Part shown: one piece after another, positions 8,938-17,279 of the stretch
How the letters are laid out: each line of letters starts with the position of its first letter
Numbering within the stretch: the stretch's first letter is position 1
Origin: SIG607 sp045614505
Lineage (GTDB): Bacteria; Bacillota; Clostridia; Oscillospirales; Acutalibacteraceae
Direction of reading: 5' to 3'
Assembly (NCBI GenBank): GCA_045614505.1
Contig: JAZLDA010000091.1
Coordinates: 1 to 29,847 of the forward strand
Length of the DNA stretch: 29,847 nucleotides
The notes under the pieces: generated by a model
Databases searched by the model: none
What the model saw: the letters and a program-made list of their open reading frames with translations, nothing else
Told to the model about the DNA's origin: nothing
Program-made: the position numbers and the translations under genes

Positions 8938-11900
8938 ATGCGAAAAACCAAAAGAATGCACCGTGTACAAAAGGCGATAGGGCTTTTTTGCTCTCTTGTT
9001 CTGCTTGTCTGCGCTCTCTATGTGCCCTTTGCACTTAGTGCCAGCGCCATATCATCGGTAACCATTACCGATAATACCCCCGTTGTCTTTGATTTCGAGG
9101 ACACTGTTACAGATGCTATTAAAGGACCTGACGGTAATTCCTTAAACTCTAACGAGGCTAAAGGAAATGCCGGTATTGGCTATTACGGCTGGGGTCCGTC
9201 TGTAAAGGTGTATACCGAAGCCGACGGCAGTAAGAATACCGTGCTCCGCGCAGAAAAGCCCGATACAAATCTGTGGGCTACCAGTGGTGGTTACCGTCTG
9301 CATACCAAAATGGCTGACGGCACCTACGGTTTTTATCAGCTTGAAACCTCAAGCAAATATGTAGTTTCTTTTAAGATTAGAGTTATGGCTTCTCCTAAGA
9401 GTCTTGAAGGTAGCAATCCTACCAACAAGGCTATGGTTTATTTAGGATTTAACAGCTCTTATAATTCAAACCAGAGCGGAGAAGTATCCAACTACATTAA
9501 TAATATGGCAAAGAAGATTTCCGTAATGGAAACCGTTATGGACAGCAATACCTTCTCTCTTTATGATACAAACGGTAAAACCACAGCATATAATTGCAGT
9601 GAAGAATGGCACAATGTAAGATATTTCATCGATACTCCCGCCAGCTTCTCTGCTGACCCTGCTCTTGCTTTCTGGGCAACCAAGTATCACGGTGTTGAAT
9701 GCGAAATTGATGATGTATCTGTTATCAAGGTTGGCGCCAATTCCGGTATGGTAACATTTGTTGACCAGTATTCCGGAACAGAGGAGATTGCTTTTGGTGA
9801 TATCGGCACTGCTGTTACTCTGCCTGATATTGCAGACCGTTCACAGCATGCTGACCACACCTTTGGTGGCTGGTATATTAACGAAGAGCGTACTCAAAAG
9901 GCTGAGAATGTTACCTTTACAGCGCAGGCTCAGACTATTTATTCGCGTTGGAATGCACCTGTTACTGTTACATTCAAGAATACCCTTGATGGTACTGAAA
10001 CAAAAGTAACCGGCTCTTCAGGTGACGCTCTTCAGTTCCCTGCAGACCCTGTTGACCCCTCTGGTGAGTCTTGGTTTATGGGCTGGTATACCGACGAAGG
10101 CTGTACAAATGAGTACACCTCTAATAAGTACGGTTATGCAAATATGACCCTTTATTCCTTCTTTAAGGGCAAGATTCCCGGTATTAATGAAGGCTTTGAA
10201 AACTACACCAAGGACGCTTACACCGTAATCTACGATAACGGTCAGGCAAGAAAATCTAATTACTTGGATTTTGGTGCTACTATGCACAAGCAGAGCGAGG
10301 TTACATATAACGATAGCAATTATGCCATAAAATTCCATTGGAATCCCGTGCAGATTACTGATAAAAACAACGAGCATTATTATGACGCTTCCCGCTACAC
10401 AGCAAAGGATAACTACTTTAATATCGGTGCGGGTCTCGAAAATAATCAGCTTTATGTTGTTTCCTTTAAGTACAAGGCAGAAAAGGTAAATGCTCCTGTT
10501 AAATTCTATATGATTTCTGCGGCTGACGGTAATACCTGGGTAGGAGGTACCCGTACTGTATATCCCGATCAAACTGCTACTTTAAAGCAGAGTGACGAAT
10601 GGCAGGAAATGTCCTTCCAAATTACCACCGATTTAAAGACCGGCGGCAATTATATGTATTTCGGCGTTTCTCTTACACAGAACGAGGAAACCATTATCTA
10701 CTTCGATGACATAAGCGTTGAAGCCTTCGCACAGCCCTATGAAAGCGTTATTAAATTACACACAAACATCGATGATGAGGTAATCAGCATTAAGGGTGTT
10801 CGTGGAGAGAAAATTAAATTCCCCACCATTACCCATCCTCTGGGCGCAGAGTTTAAGGGTTGGTTCACCGATGTTAATTTAAGCGTTCCCTATGCTGCAA
10901 CTACCTTTGAGAGAGGCAAAGTCGAAATTTATGCCAAGTGGCTTTCCTACTCCGGCTTCGTTCAGGATTTTGAAAACTACACTCAGGATTATGGGACCGA
11001 CAAGATTGTGGAAAAAACCTACAATAACGGCACTCCCAATGATGCAACTGATGATATAAAAATTGACGCTACTTACAAGAGTAACTATATGTATTTCTGG
11101 ACCACTTTATCCAAGCAGAGCGAAGTGACCCACAGTGGTAATTACGCTATTAAGTTTAACTGGGATACTGACCCATCAACCAATAAGATAATTAAACCGG
11201 GAGAACCCAGTCTTAATGACTCCGACACCTATGAGCATTCTCGTTATTCTGCTGCTGATAACTATTTCGTAGTAGGAAATAATTTGGAAAACAATCAGAT
11301 TTACACCGTTACATTTAAGTACAAGGTTGAAAAGGGAGACCAGAACGTTCAGTTCTATCTTGCTACTGCGGGTAGCACCAATGTTTGGGCAGGACGTCAG
11401 ACCTATTATTTACCCGAGTCTGTTGACCTTAAGCCAAGTAACGAATGGCATGAAGCCACCTATGAATTAGTTACAGGTGAGATGGGAAATAATAACAGCC
11501 TTTTCCTTGGAGTTAAGCTCAGCGAACACAAAGATACAATCATATATTTTGATGACGTGAAGGTTAAAGCCGTTCCCAATCAGGAGCAGTGCGTTATCTA
11601 CATGAACAACGGTTACGAATCGCAGGCAGTTAGACATTTTGGTATAAAAGGCGAGGAAATTAAACTTCCTGCTCTTAATCATCCCGACGGAGCTCCTTTC
11701 CAGGGTTGGTATACCGATGCAACCTTTACTACACCCTTTGAGGCTACAGTATACCCCAATTACAATGTGATTCTTTATGCTAAATGGGGAGCTTGTCCCA
11801 TGACCTTCAAGACATATGCCTTTGAGGGCCATCCATACGCTGATGCATTCATAAACAGAGTGACAGCTAAGGGCATTGGTAACGGTGATGACCATGCAAT

Positions 11901-13998
11901 GCGTTGGACTCGTAAGCATGCATCAGCCTATAAAGGCACAGCTAGTAATGCATTCGTTATTCATAAAGGTGTTGAAGACGGCGCGACCTACAGAATTAAA
12001 TATGATTACAAGGTTAATGCTGCAAATAGTGCAGGAACCTTGGTAATGATTTCCGCCGAATATCAAAACATTTGGGTGGGTTCGGTTAAAACCACATACC
12101 AAGCTACATCAGTTGCGATTCCTGAGGGAGGAACAAACGGCTGGAAAACAGCTGAGGCATATATTACTGCGAAAGAAATTGACGCCGGAAATAATTGGGA
12201 TAAATCCGATGCTTTCTTCCTGCAGTTCTCATTCCCCAATGGTGTAAGTGCAGCGGGTACTAATATTGATGTACTTATTGATAATGTTTTGGTTGAAAAA
12301 ATCGAAGCTCCCTTTGTAAGCTTCGATGGTCAGAATAACAAGAGCTGTACCGTTATAAAGGGTAATGCGGGCGATGAAATCAAACTTCCCGCTAATCCGG
12401 AAAAAATAGGTCATAATTTCAAGGGCTGGTATCTTGAGCCTGAGTGTACAACTCCCTTTGACCTTAAAACCTTTGCGGCTGATACTGCAGAGACTGCCTA
12501 TGCAAAATGGGAGAAATCAACAAGCTCCACCTATTCCTTTGAAGGCTATACACTTGTTGAAGGTGCTGGATTTGCCCTACTGGACGGCGAATTGTCAAGC
12601 AGATTGGCAAAAACAGGAAAGAATTCTGTAAGATTTGGTGACCGTACACCTGGTAATTACGAATCTCGTTCATATTTTGCTATTGAGGACAGCGGTGAGT
12701 ATTATAAGCTTGAGTACAAACGCCAGTATGTAATTACCATGAACTATTACATAAAAGAATGTGCTCCTTCCAGCTTAAATATCAGCTTTATCGGCGCTGT
12801 GCCGGGTAATATCTGGACCGGTATGAGCTCCGGTAAAATCAGTGGCGCTCAGACTATCAACTACAGTATGGCTAAAGCGCAAAAGGGCAAATGGACATCA
12901 ATGACCTTTGCTATTGATACAAGCGAACTTAAAGACAATGATTACGGTCAGGCACTTGATGGTCTGTTTGTTTTAATGACAGGCGGCGAAAACTGGGAAA
13001 TCTATTTCGATGATGTTACAATTACCGAGGTTCCAAAAGGAAAGAGTGTTGTTGTAATCGATACCGAGGGCGCTAAGGGAGCACCTACTCACCTTATCGG
13101 CTCTGCCGGAGCAAGCTATGCTAATAAAATTCCTGAAACCCTCACTAAGGAAGGAATGTTCTTCAAGGGTTATTTCACGAAGTCTGCTGACGGCGCTTTC
13201 CTTCCCCTTGAGCGTGAAAATATGAAGTTCGGTGAAAAGGCAACCGTTATCTATGGCCGATTCCTTGAGTATGAAATAAACGAAAACTTCGATGAAGGCT
13301 TCTATGATAAGGCATACGGCAAGGGACTTGGATACTCCATTCACGACTTCGACTACGAGGTTTATGACTCTGAAAAAGAGGGCAACAGCAAGGATAATGT
13401 TACCAGCGGAAGATATTCTCTGCACCGCAAGGGTAACACAATGTATAATGAAAACTCGGTTATTCTGACTCTCGGCAATCAGATTGCAGAGGGTGAGCGT
13501 TATACCGTAACCTTTAAGGTTAAGATGGGCAAACATTTCCACACCGACGGCGCGGTAAAGATTGCTTCGGGCAGAAGCTTTGACTATGCATGGACCACCA
13601 CCGGTGACTATCATCCTGTTGTAGCAATTGCCGATCTTACCGATGGACAGTGGCACGAGGTTTCCTACACCTTCAACTCTGTAGAAGCCTTCGCAGTTCT
13701 GCAGACCCCCGGTTACGTTGAGCTCTTTGTGGATGACTTCAAATTCACCCTTGTTGATGAGAATACTCCTGTTTCCACACCTGTTACCTACACTGAATAT
13801 GTTCCCGCTGAGCGTGATGCCGACGGTAACCTTTTGGTAAAGGACAGAACCGCAGTTGATATTTCTTCCATTATCGACGATTCTCTCAGCGGTGCTTCCT
13901 TCCCCTGGCTGTGGGTAATCATAGGTGCAGTAGTGCTTGTACTGGCAGGCGGCGCTGTTGCTGTCATTCTCATGAAAAAGAAAAAATCAAAGGTATAA
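8938..13998 (+). CDS. Membrane-anchored multi-module surface protein (jelly-roll and InlB repeats, no catalytic domain)
   Basis: The frame is open from 8881, but AAGGAG (8925-8930) lies 7 nt before the ATG at 8938, which begins a typical signal peptide (MRKTKRMHRV..., about 1-36). The product has 1686 residues. After an N-terminal jelly-roll-like module (about 45-268) come two InlB/Listeria-Bacteroides repeats in a row (271-341, 341-411). Then jelly-roll modules (about 418-600, 676-880, 955-1121, 1195-1365, 1445-1611) alternate with four more InlB-type repeats (about 601, 881, 1124, 1368). The last repeat is degenerate (GYFTKSADG). The C-terminus has a membrane helix (about 1655-1676) followed by KKKKSKV. 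No glycosidase motif is visible, so it is probably a glycan-binding receptor or spacer. It is built like the upstream giant GH16 enzyme and is co-transcribed with the GH16 lipoprotein 18 nt downstream. Ligand binding is inferred from fold resemblance only. Confidence 0.8.
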   Translation: MRKTKRMHRVQKAIGLFCSLVLLVCALYVPFALSASAISSVTITDNTPVVFDFEDTVTDAIKGPDGNSLNSNEAKGNAGIGYYGWGPSVKVYTEADGSKNTVLRAEKPDTNLWATSGGYRLHTKMADGTYGFYQLETSSKYVVSFKIRVMASPKSLEGSNPTNKAMVYLGFNSSYNSNQSGEVSNYINNMAKKISVMETVMDSNTFSLYDTNGKTTAYNCSEEWHNVRYFIDTPASFSADPALAFWATKYHGVECEIDDVSVIKVGANSGMVTFVDQYSGTEEIAFGDIGTAVTLPDIADRSQHADHTFGGWYINEERTQKAENVTFTAQAQTIYSRWNAPVTVTFKNTLDGTETKVTGSSGDALQFPADPVDPSGESWFMGWYTDEGCTNEYTSNKYGYANMTLYSFFKGKIPGINEGFENYTKDAYTVIYDNGQARKSNYLDFGATMHKQSEVTYNDSNYAIKFHWNPVQITDKNNEHYYDASRYTAKDNYFNIGAGLENNQLYVVSFKYKAEKVNAPVKFYMISAADGNTWVGGTRTVYPDQTATLKQSDEWQEMSFQITTDLKTGGNYMYFGVSLTQNEETIIYFDDISVEAFAQPYESVIKLHTNIDDEVISIKGVRGEKIKFPTITHPLGAEFKGWFTDVNLSVPYAATTFERGKVEIYAKWLSYSGFVQDFENYTQDYGTDKIVEKTYNNGTPNDATDDIKIDATYKSNYMYFWTTLSKQSEVTHSGNYAIKFNWDTDPSTNKIIKPGEPSLNDSDTYEHSRYSAADNYFVVGNNLENNQIYTVTFKYKVEKGDQNVQFYLATAGSTNVWAGRQTYYLPESVDLKPSNEWHEATYELVTGEMGNNNSLFLGVKLSEHKDTIIYFDDVKVKAVPNQEQCVIYMNNGYESQAVRHFGIKGEEIKLPALNHPDGAPFQGWYTDATFTTPFEATVYPNYNVILYAKWGACPMTFKTYAFEGHPYADAFINRVTAKGIGNGDDHAMRWTRKHASAYKGTASNAFVIHKGVEDGATYRIKYDYKVNAANSAGTLVMISAEYQNIWVGSVKTTYQATSVAIPEGGTNGWKTAEAYITAKEIDAGNNWDKSDAFFLQFSFPNGVSAAGTNIDVLIDNVLVEKIEAPFVSFDGQNNKSCTVIKGNAGDEIKLPANPEKIGHNFKGWYLEPECTTPFDLKTFAADTAETAYAKWEKSTSSTYSFEGYTLVEGAGFALLDGELSSRLAKTGKNSVRFGDRTPGNYESRSYFAIEDSGEYYKLEYKRQYVITMNYYIKECAPSSLNISFIGAVPGNIWTGMSSGKISGAQTINYSMAKAQKGKWTSMTFAIDTSELKDNDYGQALDGLFVLMTGGENWEIYFDDVTITEVPKGKSVVVIDTEGAKGAPTHLIGSAGASYANKIPETLTKEGMFFKGYFTKSADGAFLPLERENMKFGEKATVIYGRFLEYEINENFDEGFYDKAYGKGLGYSIHDFDYEVYDSEKEGNSKDNVTSGRYSLHRKGNTMYNENSVILTLGNQIAEGERYTVTFKVKMGKHFHTDGAVKIASGRSFDYAWTTTGDYHPVVAIADLTDGQWHEVSYTFNSVEAFAVLQTPGYVELFVDDFKFTLVDENTPVSTPVTYTEYVPAERDADGNLLVKDRTAVDISSIIDDSLSGASFPWLWVIIGAVVLVLAGGAVAVILMKKKKSKV

Positions 13999-14016
13999 GA
14001 AAGGAGGCTGACTACA

Positions 14017-15897
14017 ATGAAAATTAAAAGAATACTTTGTTTTATAATAGCAGTAATTATGGTCGCTTCTCTTTCTGCCTGCGCAGGAGCATCTGTTCCT
14101 GCAGATATTAACGGAGACGGTGAATTTGTTTACACCGTTGTCCGCAGTAACGCCAAAAGTGTTACTCAGGTTGAGGATGGCGCAAAGCTTATCCGTGTTA
14201 CACTTAAAGAGAATTTTGACTGCAAAGTCAATATTACCTTTGACACAGCTTATGAGGATTTTGATGGCAACTACGAAATCCTCGTAGGCGACACTAACCG
14301 TAAAGAATCCGCTGAGGCTAAGCAGAGACTTATTGATAACCGCTTGAATAATGCATCCGACTTTATCGTTGCGGTTATCGGCGATAAAATCTGTATTCAG
14401 GCAATCAGTAACGAAATGTTCCCCATCGCAACCGAATGGTTCCTTGCTACCTTCGGCGGCAGTTTAGAGGATTGGGCGAAGCTTAAAAAAGGCTATGAGT
14501 TTATCTATGAGCCTGAAGCTACAGAGCTGAATGCAACCGTAAGCGGTAAAAACGTCAGCCAGTTTACCTTTGTTCTCCCCAGAAAAACTTCAATACTTCA
14601 CGGTCTTGCAGTTGATGAGATTATAGAGTATTATGATGCTCACGATTATGCTATGGGTCAGACCGAGGATATGGACGCCGAAGTTGAATACGAGATTCTC
14701 GTAGGTGACTGCGACAGAGAGGCAAGCAAATCCGTAAAGGTTGAGGGTGACAATTACGTTATCAAGGTTATCGGCAAAAAGCTGGTAATCAAGGGCGGAA
14801 CCCACCTCGCAACATGGCGCGGAGTTAAAGCCTTCTTTGAAGAGATTCAGAAGAGTGCAGGAAGTGAAGTTCCCTTTAACTGGGCAGATGGACACACCGT
14901 AAACGGTAAGTACGATGCCACTGAAGAAGGCACCTACACCCTTAACTGGAATGATGAATTCGAAGGCAGTACTATTGACCTTAACAAATGGAGCGATTAC
15001 CCCAATTTTGATGTCAATAAACCCGATCCTTCATCATTGGGCGGAAATTTGTATCGTGTGAATGTTCACGGCGAATCAGCTTATACCGGCAGTGAAAAGA
15101 GAAATCTCATTTATCAGAATGATGGTTATATGATTTGCGGCACCAGACGAGTGAACGATACTGACTTTATTTCTTCTACAATTTCCACCTATTATACAAT
15201 GACCTTCAAATACGGTGCAATGGATATCTACGGTAAGCTTGCTCACGACCCTGCTTATTGCAGCTATTGGGCAAACGGTGCTGCAGTCAGTGAACCGGAT
15301 TTCAAGAAACGCTTCGGTGGTGACTCTCAGGCACGAGTTTGTATGACCGAAATTGATATTCTGGAAAACTACAGCCGTCCTCACGAATACGGTTCCACCA
15401 TTCACTGGTGGTGGACTGCCTACAATGCAGACGGCAGCGCTAATGCTAATGCCAACGGTCACTCCACCCTTGCCGGTGACTCACTTTATAAAAAGGGCGG
15501 CGAGAACAGCTCTTACCTTATTTACAATCATGAAAAATACGGTGATCTGCTTCCCGACGATTTCCATATGTATTCCTTCTACTGGGATGACAAGTGCATG
15601 AAATTTGCCTTTGACGGTAAAGTGTTTATGAGATATTACTACACAGACAGCCAGTCAACATCTGCACACGCTCTTATGAATTACTTCATTTCATCCTGTG
15701 CTATGGGTTCAACTACCTATGGCTACACCTATGATAAAGATGAGCACGAGGATTACTACGAGCATAAGATTGATTACATTCGTATCTATCAGACCGGTGC
15801 AATAAACAGTCAGATGATTACTGCTTGGCCTGAAAAGCAGTCGAGCGGAACATCTACCGTTTTCTATCCCGAAAACACCTTAGCAGGTGCATATTAA
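14017..15897 (+). CDS. GH16-family glycoside hydrolase lipoprotein
   Basis: The 626-residue product starts 9 nt after a strong AAAGGAGG (14000-14007). The signal peptide ends in lipobox LSAC, so C22 should be lipidated and the enzyme membrane-bound on the outside. Two related segments follow, marked YEILVGDTNR (from about residue 86) and YEILVGDCDR (from about 225). They resemble the domain-2/GH20b-like module found beside many glycosidases. The GH16 domain runs from about 306 to 594. It opens with NWNDEFEGSTIDLNKW and has catalytic EIDILE (E445 nucleophile, D447, E450 acid/base by family rule), then an unusual HWWW stretch where many laminarinases have a shorter loop. It closes with KIDYIRIYQ, a typical GH16 last strand. 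It shares this layout with the C-terminus of the giant enzyme at 2105-8707. Likely role: endo-cleavage of a bound polysaccharide near the membrane. The substrate is not determined. Confidence 0.85.
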   Translation: MKIKRILCFIIAVIMVASLSACAGASVPADINGDGEFVYTVVRSNAKSVTQVEDGAKLIRVTLKENFDCKVNITFDTAYEDFDGNYEILVGDTNRKESAEAKQRLIDNRLNNASDFIVAVIGDKICIQAISNEMFPIATEWFLATFGGSLEDWAKLKKGYEFIYEPEATELNATVSGKNVSQFTFVLPRKTSILHGLAVDEIIEYYDAHDYAMGQTEDMDAEVEYEILVGDCDREASKSVKVEGDNYVIKVIGKKLVIKGGTHLATWRGVKAFFEEIQKSAGSEVPFNWADGHTVNGKYDATEEGTYTLNWNDEFEGSTIDLNKWSDYPNFDVNKPDPSSLGGNLYRVNVHGESAYTGSEKRNLIYQNDGYMICGTRRVNDTDFISSTISTYYTMTFKYGAMDIYGKLAHDPAYCSYWANGAAVSEPDFKKRFGGDSQARVCMTEIDILENYSRPHEYGSTIHWWWTAYNADGSANANANGHSTLAGDSLYKKGGENSSYLIYNHEKYGDLLPDDFHMYSFYWDDKCMKFAFDGKVFMRYYYTDSQSTSAHALMNYFISSCAMGSTTYGYTYDKDEHEDYYEHKIDYIRIYQTGAINSQMITAWPEKQSSGTSTVFYPENTLAGAY

Positions 15898-15903
15898 TTA
15901 ATT

Positions 15904-15940
15904 AAAACATCCGATAGCAATTGCTGTCGGATGTTTTTTA
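15904..15940 (+). terminator. Intrinsic terminator of the receptor/GH16 operon
   Basis: AACATCCGA (15906-15914) pairs with TCGGATGTT (15927-15935). The stem continues inward through a T-G wobble and AGC/GCT to an AATT loop, and a run of T follows. Confidence 0.88.
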
Positions 15941-15944
15941 TGTG

Positions 15945-15973
15945 TTGACGAAAACGAACATTTGTGATATACT
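15945..15973 (+). promoter_or_regulatory. Promoter upstream of the cobalamin riboswitch
   Basis: TTGACG (15945-15950), a 17-nt spacer and TATACT (15968-15973), so transcription should begin near 15980, just before the riboswitch. Confidence 0.7.
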
Positions 15974-15979
15974 TGCCTT

Positions 15980-16150
15980 GCGTTAAACTATGCAGTGTCT
16001 CGAATTTTGAGACTTAAAAGGGAAGCAGGTGCGAATCCTGCGCGATCCCGTCGCCGTAAGGGTTAAATGCCGAACACGCCACTTAACGGGAAGGCGCGGC
16101 AACCGTGAAAACGGTCCCAAAGTCGGAATACCTGCTGCAAAGTGCTGTGC
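15980..16150 (+). promoter_or_regulatory. Cobalamin (B12) riboswitch aptamer
   Basis: Conserved blocks of the cobalamin aptamer occur in the right order: AAAGGGAA (16017-16024), GGTGCGAATCC (16028-16038), GCCACT (16078-16083), CGGGAAGGCG (16087-16096) and the B12 box AGTCGGAATACCTGC (16121-16135). By family knowledge it binds a cobalamin and lowers expression of downstream uptake genes when B12 is plentiful. The exact 5' and 3' limits are approximate. Together with its expression platform it fills the otherwise gene-free stretch from 15,941 to 16,273. Confidence 0.92.
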
Positions 16151-16179
16151 AAAGATGTTACGAGGATAACGGCTTTGTT

Positions 16180-16230
16180 AAAAACCTTGCTTCGGCGGAA
16201 GTGAGAATGTTTTTGCTTTGCTCTTTTTTT
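16180..16230 (+). terminator. Probable terminator in the riboswitch expression platform
   Basis: CTTGCTTC (16186-16193) pairs with GAAGTGAG (16198-16205) around GGCG, with two wobble pairs. After an AAT bulge, AAAAAC (16180-16185) pairs with GTTTTT (16209-16214), and T-rich sequence up to 16230 follows. It lies between the aptamer and the start codon, as expected for a transcriptional off-switch. The stem is imperfect. Confidence 0.45.
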
Positions 16231-16273
16231 CTTTGTGCGGCTGGACGTAAAAAAGAATAAAGGAGTTTTTTCT

Positions 16274-16702
16274 ATGGAAAACAAAGCAAAATCTAAAAGT
16301 TTATTAAGAAAAAGTATTGCTTTAATTGCCGCCGCGATTACTGTATTATCTCTTTTCGCTCTTGCAGGCTGCGGTGACGCTTCAGATAAAGCGACAGGTG
16401 GCAGCAGCATTTCTTCTGTAGAGCAGAAGACCGTTATCTTCAAAATCGTTTTTGAAGACGGCAGTGAAAAAACCGTTGAACTGAAAACCGAAAAGAACAC
16501 TCTTGCGCAGGCTCTTGTGGATGCAAATATTATTGAGTACAGTGCCGACGGCTTCTACACTACAATCGACGGTGTGACGGCAGATTATAATAAAGACGGC
16601 GCTTGGTGGTGCATTACTAAGGGCGGAGAAATGTTAAACCACGGTCTTAATGATTTAAAGATTGCCGACGGCGAAACCTATGAAGCAACATATACAAAAT
16701 AA
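16274..16702 (+). CDS. DUF4430 (transcobalamin-like) lipoprotein, probable corrinoid binding
   Basis: The frame opens at 16235, but AAAGGAG (16259-16265) places the start at the ATG at 16274, giving 142 residues. The signal peptide ends LALAGC, so C33 should be lipidated. The rest (about 52-142) matches the DUF4430/transcobalamin C-terminal-like fold: a beta-rich domain with TLAQALVDANI, DGAWWCITKGGEML and the closing LKIADGETYEATY. In transcobalamin and intrinsic factor this fold covers one face of B12. Its position directly behind a cobalamin riboswitch and overlapping an ECF S component supports capture of cobalamin or a related corrinoid outside the cell. The family is also found with other substrates, so the ligand is inferred mainly from the riboswitch. 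Confidence 0.82.
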   Translation: MENKAKSKSLLRKSIALIAAAITVLSLFALAGCGDASDKATGGSSISSVEQKTVIFKIVFEDGSEKTVELKTEKNTLAQALVDANIIEYSADGFYTTIDGVTADYNKDGAWWCITKGGEMLNHGLNDLKIADGETYEATYTK

Positions 16703-17243
16703 AAAAAGCGCTATTTCATTAAAGGAGCTTGTGTTTTTCGGTGTGTACGCCGCCCTTTTAATATCCTTTAAGGAGCTTATGGGGGCGCTGCCCAATATCG
16801 AGCCGGTAACGGTAATGCTTATAGCTTTAACCTGTGTTTACGGCATAAAAGCACTGCTTTCCGCCTATGTATTTTCCGTTGTGCAGATAGTTCTTCATGG
16901 CTTTCACGTGTGGAATTTTATGTACCTTTATGTGTGGGCATTGCTGGTGCTTCTGACTCTTTTGGTATTGCCTCTACATCGGCTTATGGGACGCCTTTGC
17001 AGAAGATCCGCGCTTTTTCAAACCATACTGTGGGTTGTCTTTGCCGCGCTTTTCGGGATATCCTTCGGCACTCTTTGCGCTATTCCTTATTTTTTTGTGC
17101 TGGGTCCGGCAGGTGCTCTCTCCTGGATAATATCAGGGCTGAGCTTCGACATTACACACTGTATAGGAAATGGGATAATAACCGCATTTGTGTTTTATCC
17201 TCTTTATAAAACCTTAAATTTCGCCAAACAGAAATTGGCATAA
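16680..17243 (+). CDS. ECF transporter S component, probable cobalamin/corrinoid (CbrT-like)
   Basis: A small, very hydrophobic protein (187 residues from the ATG at 16680) with about six membrane segments. It has the S-component opening ISLKELVFFGVYAALL and features such as IEPVTVMLIALTCVYG and HGFHVWNFMYLYVWAL, seen in uncharacterised S components of Clostridia. S components bind the vitamin and pair with a shared ECF A/A'/T energising module, usually encoded elsewhere; none is in this window. The start overlaps the end of the lipoprotein gene by 23 nt, which suggests translational coupling. The in-frame ATG at 16662 overlaps further (41 nt) and cannot be excluded. AAAGGAG at 16721-16727 lies inside the coding region. 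Cobalamin is inferred from the upstream riboswitch and the partner protein. Confidence 0.8.
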   Translation: MKQHIQNKKSAISLKELVFFGVYAALLISFKELMGALPNIEPVTVMLIALTCVYGIKALLSAYVFSVVQIVLHGFHVWNFMYLYVWALLVLLTLLVLPLHRLMGRLCRRSALFQTILWVVFAALFGISFGTLCAIPYFFVLGPAGALSWIISGLSFDITHCIGNGIITAFVFYPLYKTLNFAKQKLA

Positions 17244-17245
17244 AG

Positions 17246-17278
17246 AAAATCTCAGATTCTTTTGAATCTGAGATTTTT
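17246..17278. terminator. Bidirectional terminator between convergent genes
   Basis: Perfect 14-bp stem AAAATCTCAGATTC (17246-17259) with GAATCTGAGATTTT (17264-17277), loop TTTT. It has a T-run on the plus side and an A-run on the minus side. It sits between the S-component stop (17243) and the stop of the minus-strand deacetylase gene (17280), so it can serve both. Confidence 0.9.
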
Positions 17279-17279
17279 G

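Noticed and set aside
12973..13656. Minus-strand frame of 227 codons inside the modular receptor gene
   Set aside because: No ribosome binding site or family resemblance; it mirrors the coding strand of a clear gene.
14098..14124. Dockerin-like DINGDGEF near the N-terminus of the GH16 lipoprotein
   Set aside because: Only one Asp-x-Asn-x-Asp-Gly segment is present; dockerins need two such repeats in about 60 residues, and the second is missing.
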